Source: Verrucomicrobiaceae bacterium
GTDB taxonomy: Bacteria; Verrucomicrobiota; Verrucomicrobiia; Verrucomicrobiales; Verrucomicrobiaceae
Reading direction: 5' to 3'
Assembly (NCBI GenBank): GCA_027490195.1
Contig: JAIXYN010000060.1
Coordinates: 62,001-126,000, forward strand
Length of the DNA: 64,000 bases
Part shown: positions 49,457 through 60,200 of the stretch, one piece after another
How the letters are laid out: every line of letters starts with the position of its first letter
How positions within the stretch are numbered: the stretch's first letter is position 1
Program-made: the position numbers and the translations under genes
The notes under the pieces: generated by a model
The model's input: only the letters and a program-made list of their open reading frames with translations
The model's database searches: none
What the model was told of the DNA's origin: nothing

Positions 49457-50923
49457 ATGATTTGTCGCGCTGCCACCCTCGGGGTGATGTTTTTGTTGTC
49501 CTCCCCTCTGTTGTTAGCCGCGTCGCGCACCAATGTATTGTTCATCATGGCGGATGACCTGCGGCCAGAAATGGGCTGCTACGGCTCGGTGGCGGTCACT
49601 CCCCATCTGGATGCGCTGGCCAGGCGCGGCATGATCTTTCGGCAGGCCTACTGCCAGCAGGCGGTTTGCAATCCCTCCCGCTCCTCCATGCTGACCGGGC
49701 TGCGTCCGGACACACTAGGGCTGTATGTGAATGGCACGCATTTTCGGGAGCTGATGCCCAAGGTGAACACCCTGCCGGGTTGGATGAAGGAGCACGGCTA
49801 CACCACCCGCTGCGTGGGCAAAATCTTCCATAACTGGCATACGAAAGTACACGGCGACCCGCAGTCCTGGAGCGCTCCGGAATTCCTGCACTATGCGAAC
49901 CATGGCGACGATGTGCCGCAGGTCAGCGGCCCGCTGCCGCCGAACCTGACCACGCTCTCCAGCACGCTGCGCCAATATGGCAAGGTGCCGCTCTGCGAGT
50001 GCCGTGAGGTGCCGGATGAAGCCTATTATGATGGCCGGGTGGCCGCCGAGGCCGTGCGTGTGCTGGGCGAAATCAAAGACCAGCCGTTCTTCCTTGCCGT
50101 CGGTTTTTGGAAGCCGCACGCCCCGTTCAACGCGCCCAAAAAATACTGGGACATGTATCAGCGGGACCGGTTGCCGGTGCTCAATTCCGCGCGGCCCGTC
50201 GCCGCTCCAGAGATCGCCTTTCATCACAGCACGGAGATTCTGGGGCCGGTACAGGGTCAGAAGCAGCCCACTCCAGAGCAGGCGGCGGAGATGAGACATG
50301 GCTATTTTGCCGGGATCAGCTACCTGGACGCCCAGTTGGGCAAGGTGACCGCAGCCCTAGAAAAAGAGGGCTTGCTGGACTCCACTCTCATCGTGTTCTG
50401 GGGGGATCACGGCTACCACATCGGTGAGCACAGCCTGTGGGCCAAGACTTCGAATTTTGAGCTGGATGCGCGCGTACCTCTTATTGTTGTGGCACCTCAG
50501 TCCAAGCAAACTGGGGCCAGCACGGATGCCCTGGTGGAAATGGTGGATCTTTTTCCCACCATCACCGCCCTCTGCGCTGTCCCGGATGCGCCGGGTCTAG
50601 ATGGTGTCAGCCTCGTGCCGGTGCTGAATGACCCGAAGGCCAAAGTCAAAGATGCCGCCTACACGCAGTTTCCGCGGCCTGCCTATCCGGACCGTACGCC
50701 ACGTGGCAGGCCCGAGGTGATGGGGGTGAGCGTACGCACCTCGACGCTGCGCTACACCGAATGGCGGGACTATGAAACGAGCAGTGTGGTGGCAAGCGAG
50801 CTGTACGACCACACTCGTGATGAGGCGGAAATGAACAATGTGATCGTCACTCCGGCTGATCCTGCGGCGCTCGAACAGGCGCGGCAGCTGCTGCTTCGCC
50901 AGTTTCCGCATGGAAAGCGGTGA
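49457..50923 (+). CDS. Exported sulfatase (iduronate-2-sulfatase-like)
   Basis: A 488-aa sulfatase with a signal peptide (GVMFLLSSPLLLAASRT). NVLFIMADDLRPEMGCYG carries the first metal ligands (Asp33, Asp34) and QQAVCNPSRSSMLTG carries the C-x-P-S-R motif; Cys71 would be converted to formylglycine. FFLAVGFWKPHAPF and VFWGDHGYHIGEHSLWAKTS (GDHG metal site) place it with iduronate-2-sulfatases. It removes sulfate esters from polysaccharides in the periplasm or outside. A sulfatase-modifying enzyme must be encoded elsewhere. Confidence 0.94.
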   Translation: MICRAATLGVMFLLSSPLLLAASRTNVLFIMADDLRPEMGCYGSVAVTPHLDALARRGMIFRQAYCQQAVCNPSRSSMLTGLRPDTLGLYVNGTHFRELMPKVNTLPGWMKEHGYTTRCVGKIFHNWHTKVHGDPQSWSAPEFLHYANHGDDVPQVSGPLPPNLTTLSSTLRQYGKVPLCECREVPDEAYYDGRVAAEAVRVLGEIKDQPFFLAVGFWKPHAPFNAPKKYWDMYQRDRLPVLNSARPVAAPEIAFHHSTEILGPVQGQKQPTPEQAAEMRHGYFAGISYLDAQLGKVTAALEKEGLLDSTLIVFWGDHGYHIGEHSLWAKTSNFELDARVPLIVVAPQSKQTGASTDALVEMVDLFPTITALCAVPDAPGLDGVSLVPVLNDPKAKVKDAAYTQFPRPAYPDRTPRGRPEVMGVSVRTSTLRYTEWRDYETSSVVASELYDHTRDEAEMNNVIVTPADPAALEQARQLLLRQFPHGKR

Positions 50924-50993
50924 AATGGCTAAAAAAAGCGTAACTTAATGGTTGCCAAAGACGCCCAAATTTTGTTAATCATCATTAAGCCAC

Positions 50994-51413
50994 ATGAAAA
51001 ATCGTTTTCTATTCCTTGCCCTCACCGTCTGCGCCCTTTCCAGCATCGCTTATGGTGACATCCAGTCTCCTCCCGGACATCACTTTACGTGGAGCCGGAA
51101 ACTCAGCCGTGGCATCGGCAATGTTCTGTTTGGCTGGTTTGAATACCCGGCCACTTGGCGCAAGACCAACGAGTCTGACGGTTCCATCGCCGCTGCCTCC
51201 GACATGTTGGTTGAAGGTACCAAGCGCACTCTGGTGAGAGCTGGATACGGCCTGTACGAGATCGCCACTTTCCCGGTGCCGAGCTGGAAGCGCACCTATC
51301 GCCCACCTTATCATCACAAGGAGAATGTGGACTCTTGGTGGGGCTACACGGAGTTTGCTCCTGAAGTGGGCTTCCGTTCTGAGATTCCCTATTCCTCTTC
51401 CCAGGGCTGGTAA
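50994..51413 (+). CDS. Exosortase system-associated protein, TIGR04073-like
   Basis: A 139-aa exported protein with signal KNRFLFLALTVCALSSIAYG. The mature part has FTWSRKLSRGIGNVLFGWFE followed by YPATWR and a C-terminal WWGYTEFAPEVGFRSEIPY, which match the pattern of TIGR04073, a family found in genomes with an exosortase/PEP-CTERM system. No PEP-CTERM motif or exosortase gene is in the window. A candidate promoter (TTGCCA, 17-nt spacer, TTAATC) ends about 20 bp upstream of the ATG. A strong terminator follows at 51436, so it is monocistronic. Confidence 0.74.
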   Translation: MKNRFLFLALTVCALSSIAYGDIQSPPGHHFTWSRKLSRGIGNVLFGWFEYPATWRKTNESDGSIAAASDMLVEGTKRTLVRAGYGLYEIATFPVPSWKRTYRPPYHHKENVDSWWGYTEFAPEVGFRSEIPYSSSQGW

Positions 51414-51435
51414 CATCCATCAAGGCAAGTTTTTC

Positions 51436-51467
51436 AAGGCACAGACTGCAAACAGTCTGTGCCTTTT
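51436..51467 (+). terminator. Rho-independent terminator
   Basis: A perfect 13-bp stem (51436-51448 with 51453-51465), loop CAAA, followed by TT and then GCG. It ends the TIGR04073 transcript 22 bp after its stop and separates it from gatC. Confidence 0.85.
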
Positions 51468-51513
51468 GCGTTGCAAAGCATCTTTCCTGCTGGCAAGAAA
51501 GGACCGTTTCCTC

Positions 51514-51804
51514 ATGCCTGAAGCTCACCAGATAAACATCAATCATGTGGCCAAACTGGCCCGGCTTACGCTCACCGACGAAGAAGCTACGCGCTACGAA
51601 TCCCAGTTGAATGGCATTCTGACCTACATCGACACGCTCACGCGCTACGATCTTGACGGAGTGGAGCCAACGGCGCACGCCATGCCGGTCTATGATGTGC
51701 TACGGGCGGATGAGCCCCGGCCGGGCTTTACCCAGGAGCAGGCGTTGTCCAACGCGCCGAAACGTATCGCCGACCAGATCCAGATCCCCAAGGTGATCGA
51801 GTAA
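51514..51804 (+). CDS. gatC: Asp-tRNA(Asn)/Glu-tRNA(Gln) amidotransferase subunit GatC
   Basis: 96 aa from the ATG at 51514 ([20 protein letters not shown]), where the family alignment begins; the longer open frame is upstream read-through. [20 protein letters not shown] and the end [12 protein letters not shown], which tucks into GatA, are typical. GatC stabilises GatA in GatCAB, which converts mischarged Glu-tRNA(Gln) or Asp-tRNA(Asn). It lies 40 bp before gatA; gatB is not in the window. Confidence 0.95.
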   Translation: MPEAHQININHVAKLARLTLTDEEATRYESQLNGILTYIDTLTRYDLDGVEPTAHAMPVYDVLRADEPRPGFTQEQALSNAPKRIADQIQIPKVIE

Positions 51805-51844
51805 TCGTTCAACCGCCGCCGCTGCCCCCAGCTCTATTTTTCCT

Positions 51845-53266
51845 ATGCTCGCCTCCTCCACCATCGCAGCCTTGCGCAAAGGCATCATTGCGGGTGAAAT
51901 CACGCCACGAGACATCGTTTTGGATGTCGCCAAATCCATCGAAGCAGGCAATGCGGAGATCGGTGCCTATTTGTCCTGGGATGTCGAAGCCGCGCTCGCG
52001 GAAGCCGACCGCGCCGATATCACGAAGCCGCTGGGTGGCATTCCCATAGCGGTGAAGGACAACATGAATGTGATCGGCCAGCCCTGCACCTGTGGCTCGC
52101 GTATCCTGGCTGAAAACTACACGGCTCCCTACGATGCGGGTGCCATCCAGAAGCTGCGTGCCGGCGGTGCCGTCCCGTTTGGCCGGTTGAACATGGATGA
52201 ATTCGCCATGGGCTCCAGCACGGAGAACTCCGCCCTCGGCATCACGCGCAATCCGCGTGACCTCACACGGGTGCCGGGCGGTTCCAGCGGAGGCAGTGCG
52301 GCGGCGGTGGCGGGAGATCTCGCCATTGCAGCCCTAGGCTCGGACACGGGCGGCTCCATCCGACAGCCAGCGGCGCTGTGTGGCTGCGTGGGCATCAAAC
52401 CCACCTATGGACGGGTGTCCCGCTATGGGCTCGTGGCGTTTGCCTCTTCGCTGGACCAGATTGGACCGCTGACCAAGACGGTGGAGGATTCGGCGCTGTT
52501 GCTGAACCACCTGTGTGGCTACGATGCCCACGACTCGACTTCGCTGAACATCGAGGTTCCTGATTTCACCGCGACCCTTGGGCAGGACATCAAGGGACTG
52601 CGCATCGGCTTGCCGAAAGAATATTACATCGACGGCATCCATGCCGGAGTGTCAGCCAGTGTGCAGGCGGCGATCCGCCAGTTGGAGTCTCTGGGGGCTA
52701 TCGTTGAAGAAATCAGCCTGCCGCACACGGAACTCGGTGTGGCGACGTACTATGTGCTCGCCCCAGCCGAGGCATCGGCCAATCTCTCGCGCTTTGACGG
52801 CGTGCGTTACGGCCACCGCAGCAGCAGTGCAGGGGATTTGCTGGAGCAGTACACGAAGTCCCGCTCGGAAGGTTTTGGCCCCGAGGTGAAGCGGCGCATC
52901 CTGCTGGGCACTTACATGCTCAGCTCCGGCTACTATGACGCGTATTACATCCGTGCGCAGAAGGCGCGCACGCTGATCCGCAATGACTTCACGGAGGCCT
53001 TCAAGAAGGTGGACGTGATCCTTTCCCCCACGAGCCCCACGCCGGCGCACAAGCTGGGTGAACTCAAAGACAACCCGCTGGCGGCCTATCTGGAAGACGT
53101 GTTCACCATTCCCGTCAATCTGGCCGGACTGCCTGGCATCAGTCTGCCATGTGGCTCTGTGGAGGTGGATGGCAAGTCACTGCCGGTAGGGCTGCAAATC
53201 GTTGGCAAAGCGCTGGATGAAGCCACCGTACTGCGTGTGGCGCATGCCTATGAGCAGTCGCGCTGA
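51845..53266 (+). CDS. gatA: Asp-tRNA(Asn)/Glu-tRNA(Gln) amidotransferase subunit GatA
   Basis: A 473-aa amidase-signature enzyme. It generates ammonia from glutamine for GatB. The catalytic Ser-cisSer-Lys are in [10 protein letters not shown] (Lys about 71), [15 protein letters not shown] (Ser about 147) and [17 protein letters not shown] (Ser about 171). [20 protein letters not shown] and [19 protein letters not shown] are also typical. Follows gatC closely in one operon. A tRNA-Arg promoter lies 39 bp after its stop. Confidence 0.97.
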   Translation: MLASSTIAALRKGIIAGEITPRDIVLDVAKSIEAGNAEIGAYLSWDVEAALAEADRADITKPLGGIPIAVKDNMNVIGQPCTCGSRILAENYTAPYDAGAIQKLRAGGAVPFGRLNMDEFAMGSSTENSALGITRNPRDLTRVPGGSSGGSAAAVAGDLAIAALGSDTGGSIRQPAALCGCVGIKPTYGRVSRYGLVAFASSLDQIGPLTKTVEDSALLLNHLCGYDAHDSTSLNIEVPDFTATLGQDIKGLRIGLPKEYYIDGIHAGVSASVQAAIRQLESLGAIVEEISLPHTELGVATYYVLAPAEASANLSRFDGVRYGHRSSSAGDLLEQYTKSRSEGFGPEVKRRILLGTYMLSSGYYDAYYIRAQKARTLIRNDFTEAFKKVDVILSPTSPTPAHKLGELKDNPLAAYLEDVFTIPVNLAGLPGISLPCGSVEVDGKSLPVGLQIVGKALDEATVLRVAHAYEQSR

Positions 53267-53304
53267 TTAACCTGAATAAAGTGAAGAAAATCTCTCCACA
53301 GAGT

Positions 53305-53332
53305 TTGACAAAAGAACGCACTGGTCTATTCT
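53305..53332 (+). promoter_or_regulatory. Promoter of tRNA-Arg
   Basis: TTGACA at 53305-53310, a 16-nt spacer and TATTCT at 53327-53332, 44 bp before the tRNA 5' end. The -35 is a perfect consensus. Confidence 0.65.
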
Positions 53333-53375
53333 CGTTGCCCGCTGTTTCCAACACGGCGGAAAAGTTAGTTTCAAC

Positions 53376-53452
53376 GCACCCGTAGCTCAACGGATTAGAG
53401 CATCTGACTACGGATCAGAAGGTTTCAGGTTCGAATCCTGACGGGTGCGCCA
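53376..53452 (+). tRNA. tRNA-Arg(ACG)
   Basis: A 77-nt tRNA. The acceptor GCACCCG (53376-53382) pairs with CGGGTGC (53442-53448). The anticodon loop is CTACGGA with anticodon ACG (A34 normally becomes inosine and reads CGN); the T-loop is TTCGAAT. Discriminator G53449 and encoded CCA at 53450-53452. Confidence 0.97.
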
Positions 53453-54284
53453 CTCTTCGACAAAGTCGGATACGGGTGAGAACTTGGGGAGGTGATTGCC
53501 ACCCACAAAATCAATATCGTCAAAGGTTTCGTGATTTCGGGCCGGCGTGTCGAGATCGAGTGCGCCGGTGGGGGTGGACAAACCTGTCCGAGCTTGTGTC
53601 GGATTCGGCAATGCGGGGGCTGAATGCGTTCCGCGGGGAGGCGAAACGTCATTTGGGTCTGCGGAGCCTGGGGGGGGGCGGTTTGCTGCAAAGCGGGCGG
53701 AGATTGAAACTGGTCCATCATCTGGGGCCGGGAGGGCCGACATTGATGATAGACGATTTTCCGGAAGGTGAAGGGGGGGCACGATGATGGGGAGGTGCTC
53801 GGGAGGGTTGGTGAGTTGAACGATGCCGCACCTTGAGGGGGAGGGGGCGAAGGCTGGTTGGAGTTGTACTACGAATTCTTGGGGCTCCCGCGTGGTCCGG
53901 GGTGATCCTAGGACGCTACTTGCGGGGGGATTTCAGGTCCGGGCAGGGTAGGGTAGGGCGGATGCGGGGCTCTTGTAAGTTTGTCAATAATTTGCACACT
54001 GACCCCATTTTAGTGACTTATTTTCCCATTTTCTGGGTCATTTTATCGCTCCACTGTCTGCGACTTGGGCTGGCAGAGAAAATCTCGGAACTTACCAAAG
54101 TGGAACTAGGCAAATGCTGGTGCTAGAAAGCATTTTGGCCCGGCGTTGTTGATTTGGAGGTGTTGAAACCGCCATGAATGAGGTAGGTAATGAGTCAGGG
54201 TTGCGATCAGTAGCATGCTGATTATAGGCTGATAATATGCTTGTTGTTTGCGGGCGAGCCCTGTAAAAACCGACTCAAACTTTC
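53453..54284. other. Gene-poor, G-rich interval downstream of tRNA-Arg
   Basis: About 830 bp with no convincing gene. Open frames are short and their predicted peptides look like random, G/R-rich sequence. The plus strand is strongly G-biased in 53540-53960, with a run of nine G at 53670-53678 and many GGGGAGG/GGGAGGG tracts; from about 53980 the base composition becomes more AT-rich. The last 100 bp before the giant gene at 54285 contain no clear promoter. It may be a decayed insertion next to a tRNA gene. Confidence 0.55.
53982..54006 (+). mobile_element. Possible remnant of an IS21-type terminal sequence
   Basis: The string at 53982-54006, ending TTTGCACACTGACCCC, resembles the terminal/internal repeats of some IS21-family elements as I remember them. 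No istA or istB coding sequence is seen nearby, and no partner end was found. The call is weak and depends on recall, not on comparison. Confidence 0.25.
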
Positions 54285-57200
54285 ATGAAATCTCGAAATT
54301 ATGCCTGGGTGGGTCTTGTTGCAGCGCTTGCAGCCGCATTGGCTCTCGGGGTGTTTTGGTGGGCGAACGTGAAGGAATATGGAGCAGAGGAACTCACGCG
54401 CAAAAAACACGCTGAGCCCCCCCCTGCAGTAACTTTACAAAAGGGCGACGGTTCTGGCTCGCGCGACATCTTAAGAAGGTTAAAACCCGGTGGATTGTCC
54501 GAAATTGACGTGCGCCAGACAAAAGAATTGGCACCCAAGGCAGTTGCGGGGCGTGAGGCTGGTGCGGCGAGTCTGCGTCTAAGAATTCCTGGTGTGCAGA
54601 TTGATTACGATGCGCTGACGGGTGCGCCGAGTAACATCGTCGCGGTGGGCAAGTTTTTAACGGCTGCCGACGAGGCTGCGGGTGGTGAGGCTCTTGATAC
54701 GGTGAAGCAGTTTGTGGATGCAAACGCGGCACTGTTCGGCCATTCGTCCGCAGCGCTGTCGAAGGAAAAGGCGAGAGTGACGCGTGAGGATGTGACCGCG
54801 CACAACAAGATGAAGACCCTTGTGTGGCAGCAGGAGCTGGACGGCATTCCGCTGTACAAGACGATTTTCAGAGTCAATTTGACGGGGAAAAACGAAATGA
54901 TCACTGTGGGCAGTCATTTCATGACCGATCCGGCCGCAGCGTCTGGGATGTCGCCACAACAGCGAGAGGAACTTGTCGCGAGACCGCCCATTGAAGCGCC
55001 CGCAGCGATCTCTTTGGCGGCTGCTTCATTGAACGACAATGTGCCTGCCGAAAGCGTGAAGGCTCGCGGAGCGGCTGAAGGTACGGAGCGCAAACAGGGA
55101 TTCACGGCACCGGGAATCTCGGATACCACGGCGCAGCTCACTTATCTGCCGATGAGTGCGGATGAACTGAAGCTGGCGTGGGATGTGACGAGCTTCAGCC
55201 TCGCGCGAAACGAGATGTTCCGCACGGTCGTGGATGCAGCGAGCGGCGAAGTGCTCTGCCGCACGAGCCTGACAGCGGACATCAGCGATGCGACGTACCG
55301 GATTTTCACCACGGAAAGCCCGACTCCGTTCTCTCCGGGGCACGAGTCCCCATCGAGCCTGCAGCCCGCGCAGGTGAACCGGGTGATGCTAACGACGCCG
55401 GCGATGAACACAACTGCCTCGCCGAACGGCTGGATCGATGACGGCAGCATGGAAACTAACGGCAACAACGTGGATGCGCATACCGACACGGATAACAACA
55501 ACAGCCCTGATCTGCCGCGTCCCAACGGGGGCGTATCGCGCGTGTTTGACTTTCCGCTCAATTTGACGCAGGAGCCGGGCACCTACAAGGAGGCATCGGT
55601 CACGCAGCTCTTCTATTGGTGCAACTTCATGCACGACCGCATGTATGAGATGGGTTTTACGGAGAGCGCGGGAAACTTCCAGGTGAACAACTTCGGGCGT
55701 GGTGGGAATGGCAATGATCCGGTGCAGGCCGACGCGCAGGATGGCAGCGGCACGAACAACGCGAATTTCTCAACGCCTGCCGACGGCGGCTCTGGGCGCA
55801 TGCAGATGTACCTGTGGACGAATCCGACGCCGGACCGCGATGGCTCTTTTGAAGCCGAGGTGGTGCTGCACGAATACGGCCACGGCGTGAGCAATCGTCT
55901 CGTCGGCGGTGGCACCGGCATGAGCGCACTGTCGTCGAGAGGGATGGGCGAGGGTTGGTCGGATTTTTACGGCCTCGCGCTCACGGCGGATGCGTCTGAG
56001 AATCCGCATGGGAACTGGGCGCGTGCGGGCTACTCGCGCTATCTCTCCAGCAGCTGGCTCTCGGAGAATTACTACTACGGTGCACGGCGCTACAGCTACA
56101 GCACGGACATGCTGAAAAATCCGCACACGTTCAAGGATATCGATCCGACGAAGGTTGACTGGCACACCACGGTGCCGCGCAATCCGACGTATGCCGCGAC
56201 GCAGGATGCTACGCAGGTGCATTACCAGGGCACGGTCTGGGCGGTGATGCTCTGGGATATGCGGGCGAATCTGATCCTGAAACACGGCTTCGCTATCGGC
56301 AATGATCGTTGCATCCGACTGGTGACGGACGGCTTGAAGCTCAGCCCGGTGAATCCGAATTTCGTGCAGGCGCGCGATGGCATCATTCAGGCAACGTTGG
56401 TGAGCTTCCCCGGCGATCTGGGCGAGGTGTGGACGGCGTTTGCCAAACGCGGCATGGGACAGGGCGCGACGGCGCCGGCGAGCAGCACGACGACGGGCGT
56501 GGTGGAGAGTTACACCGTGCCCGACGGTTTACAGATCAGCGACCGCAGCGGGTGGAATGTCCGCGGCAACAAGGGCGGGCCGTTCACGCCGGTGACGAAG
56601 TCGCTGACTCTTTCGAATAACAGCGGTGCATCTCTGAACTGGAGCGTGAACACGAATGCTGCATGGCTGAGCGCGAGTCCGTCTTCGGGGGCTCTGGCGG
56701 CAGGCGCGAATGTGGTGGTAACCATCACGACGCAGGCGGATGCGATGGCACCGGGATTTCACAGCTCGAACATCGTGTTCACGAACACGGGTACGAGTTT
56801 CAACCAGCCCGTTGGTGTGCGGCTCTACGTCACGCCACCGCAGGTGATCGCCTTCAATTTGAACAGCGATCCGGGCTGGACGCGTACGGGCGAGTGGGCT
56901 TTTGGCGCACCGACGGGCAGCGGCGGCACCGGGAGCGGTGGATCGGGTAACGTTGACCCGAGCGCAGGTGCGACGGGCACGAATGTGTTTGGCGTGAATC
57001 TGGCAGGCAATCACTCGACCACAATCACGGGTCCGCACTATGTGACGATGTCCACGCCGGTGAATCTCTCGATTTACACCAATACGCGGCTGCGCTTTCA
57101 GCGCTGGCTCAATACGAGCGCACTGGCAAACACGCGCACGACGGTGGAAGTCTCGACGGATGGCACGAACTGGCGCGAGATTTTTGTGAATCCGGGCACG

Positions 57201-60200
57201 GCGATCACCGACAATGCGTGGCAGACGATGGAATACGACATCTCGTCCATCGCGGACCAGCAGTCGGCGGTGTATGTTCGTTGGGGCTATCAGACGATCT
57301 CCTCACCGGGCGCTTACGCTGGCTGGAACATTGATGACGTGACCTTCCTCGGCGAGCCGACCACGGCGCTCTCGATCATTGCGGCGAACGGCGCGACGGA
57401 GGGCGACGGACCGACGACTGCGACTTTGCAAATCAACATTCCGCAGGCAAACGACACGACCGTGATGCTTTCTTCGAGCGACACGGGGGGCGCGACAGTG
57501 CCGGCGAGCGTGACGCTGCCCGCGCTGGCGACGAGCACGACTTTTCAAATCACACCGGTGGATGACTTCATCGCTGACGGACCGCAGGCAGCGGTGATCA
57601 CAGCAAGCGCGGCTGGCATGGGATCGGGATTGAAAACCTTCACCGTGGAGGACAACGAGACGAGTGCGCTGGCGCTCACCGTGCCCGCGACGACGACGGA
57701 GGGGGCGGGCACGATCACCGGCACGGTGACGCGTGCGTTGGTGAACGATAGCGCAGTCACCGTCACGCTGGTATCGAGCGACACGACGGCAGTGTCAGTG
57801 CCGCCGAAGGTGGTGATCCCATCGGGCCAGGCATCGGCGGATTTTTCCATCACGGTCGTTGATGACAACAAGATCGATGGCATGCAGAACGCGACGATCA
57901 GCGCTGACGTGGTGGGCTGGACGGGTGCCAGCGCCCCGATTGCGGTGCAGGATAATGAAAACTTGAGTCTCGTGGTCACGCTTCCGGCCAGCGTCACGGA
58001 AGGCGCGACGGGATCTGGCATGGTGTCGATTTCCGGCTCGCTGACCTCGCCGTTGGTGATTTCTCTGTCGTCGAACAATTCGCGTCTCACCGTCCCAGCC
58101 ACCGCGACCATCGCGGCGGGAGCGACCTCGGTGAATTTCACGCTTACTGCGCCGAACGACGCGGTGGTGGAGACGAACGCGACCGTGGCGATCACGGCGA
58201 GCAATGCGGGCTTCACGAACGGCAGCAGCACCACGACGGTGGTGGACAATGATCTGCATCACTTTGGCTGGGCCACGATCACTTCGTCAAAAACGCGAGG
58301 GCTGGCATTTAGCGTGACGATCACGGCGCAGAATGAGAGTAACAGCACCGTCGCGGGTTTCACCGGCACGGTGATGCTGAGCGGCGCAGGCGCTGGCGGC
58401 ACGGTGTCGATGACCCCACCGACGACGACGGCCTTCACGGCGGGCGTGTGGACGGGCAATGTGACGATTAACACCAGCGACACAAGCGTGGTGCTGACGG
58501 CGAACGACGGCGCGGGGCGCACTGGCGCGAGCAACGCCTTCAGTGTGGCCTCAGGCCCGTTGGATCACTTTGCCTGGAACACGATCAGCAGTCCGAAATC
58601 AGCGGGCGTTCCGTTCAGCACAACGATCACGGCGCAGGACGTGGCGAATAACACGGTGACGAGCTTTGTGAGCACGGCTGCGCTGACGGGCTACGTCAAA
58701 CCGCGCACGGTGGGTACGGGCACCTCATCCACGACGGCGCTGCCGCTGTACACTTATTATCACGACCAGCGCACGCAGTGCATCTATCTGCAAAGCGAGA
58801 TCGGCGCGGCGGTGACGATTCGCGGCCTGTCGCTGAACGTGACCACACTGCCGGGCCAGACCATGAATAACTGGACGATCCGCATGAAGCACACAGCGCT
58901 CTCGAGCTATGCGACGAACTCTTGGGAAAATACCGGCTGGACGACGGTGTATCAGGCAAACACGACGATCAGTGCGACGGGCCAGACGACCTTCACTTTT
59001 ACCACACCTTTCGCCTATGACGGCATGAGCAATCTGATGGTGGATTTCAGCTTTAACAATTCGTCATGGACCTCGGAAGGCGGCGTGACTTTTACGACCG
59101 CGAGCGCGAACCGCACCATTCAAGCTTACACCGACAGCCTCTTTGGAGACCCGCTCACGTGGTCAGGCACGTCCAGTCCGACGCCGATCGCGACGACCGC
59201 GCTACCGAATCTGGTGCTGCAGGTGGGGACGACGTTCCCGGTTTCACCGTCAACCAGCGGTGCGTTCACGGCGGGCGTGTGGACGGGAAATGTGACGGTG
59301 AACCAAACCGGCACGCAGCTGGGGTTGCGCGTGGCCAGCGGCACCGCCACGGGCGACAGCAATCTCTTTGACGTGACGAGCACCGTCGTCGCCAACGCGC
59401 AGTCAGTGAACATTCCGAACACTACGGCCACGGCGATCACACTCACGGGGCAGGACAGCGCGAACCCGGGCGCGACGCTGACCTACAACATCGTGACCAA
59501 TCCAACCAACGGTGTGGTTTCCGGCACGGGGGCAAACCGTACTTACACACCGACGGCGAACTACAGCGGCTCAGACAGTTTCACCTTCACGGTGGCAAAC
59601 GGTGCGATCACCAGCGCTCCGGCGACGGTAAGCATCACCGTGCTGCCGCCGCCGGGTGAGATTGTGATTGAGCAGCCGGTGGGCACGGGACTCACCGACG
59701 GCGTCTCGACAGTGGACTACGGCTCCATCCCGGTTCTCGCCGGTACCACGCGCACCTTTACCGTGCGGAATGTAGGCGCGACGAACATCATGGTGAGCGG
59801 CATCACGAAGGACGGCACGAACAGCGCGGACATCACGCTTGGCACGATCAGTGCCAGCACCATCGCCGCAGGATCGACCGCGACGTTTGATGTGAGCTTC
59901 GCGCCCGGCGCGCTCGGTCCGAGGTCGGCGGCGATTCATGTGCTGAGCAATGACTTGGACGAAGGCTCGTTCGACATCGCTCTCGCCGCCACGGGCAGTG
60001 CGGCCTTCCCGGAGATCGCCATTGAGCAGCCAGCGGGCACGCTGAGGCCTGATGAAGCGGCGATCGTTGACTATGGCCCCGGCGCGCTCGGCACGCCGGT
60101 GACACAGATTTTCACGATCAAGAACACGGGCGGCGCGGATTTGAGCATCAGCGGCGTGACCATTGATGGCACGGGCGCGAGCCAATTCTCGGCGGGCACA

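Noticed and set aside
53408..53787. Overlapping open frames after tRNA-Arg (124 codons minus, 103 codons plus)
   Set aside because: The minus frame ends in tRNA-derived peptide and both have low-complexity G/R/P composition with no start signal.
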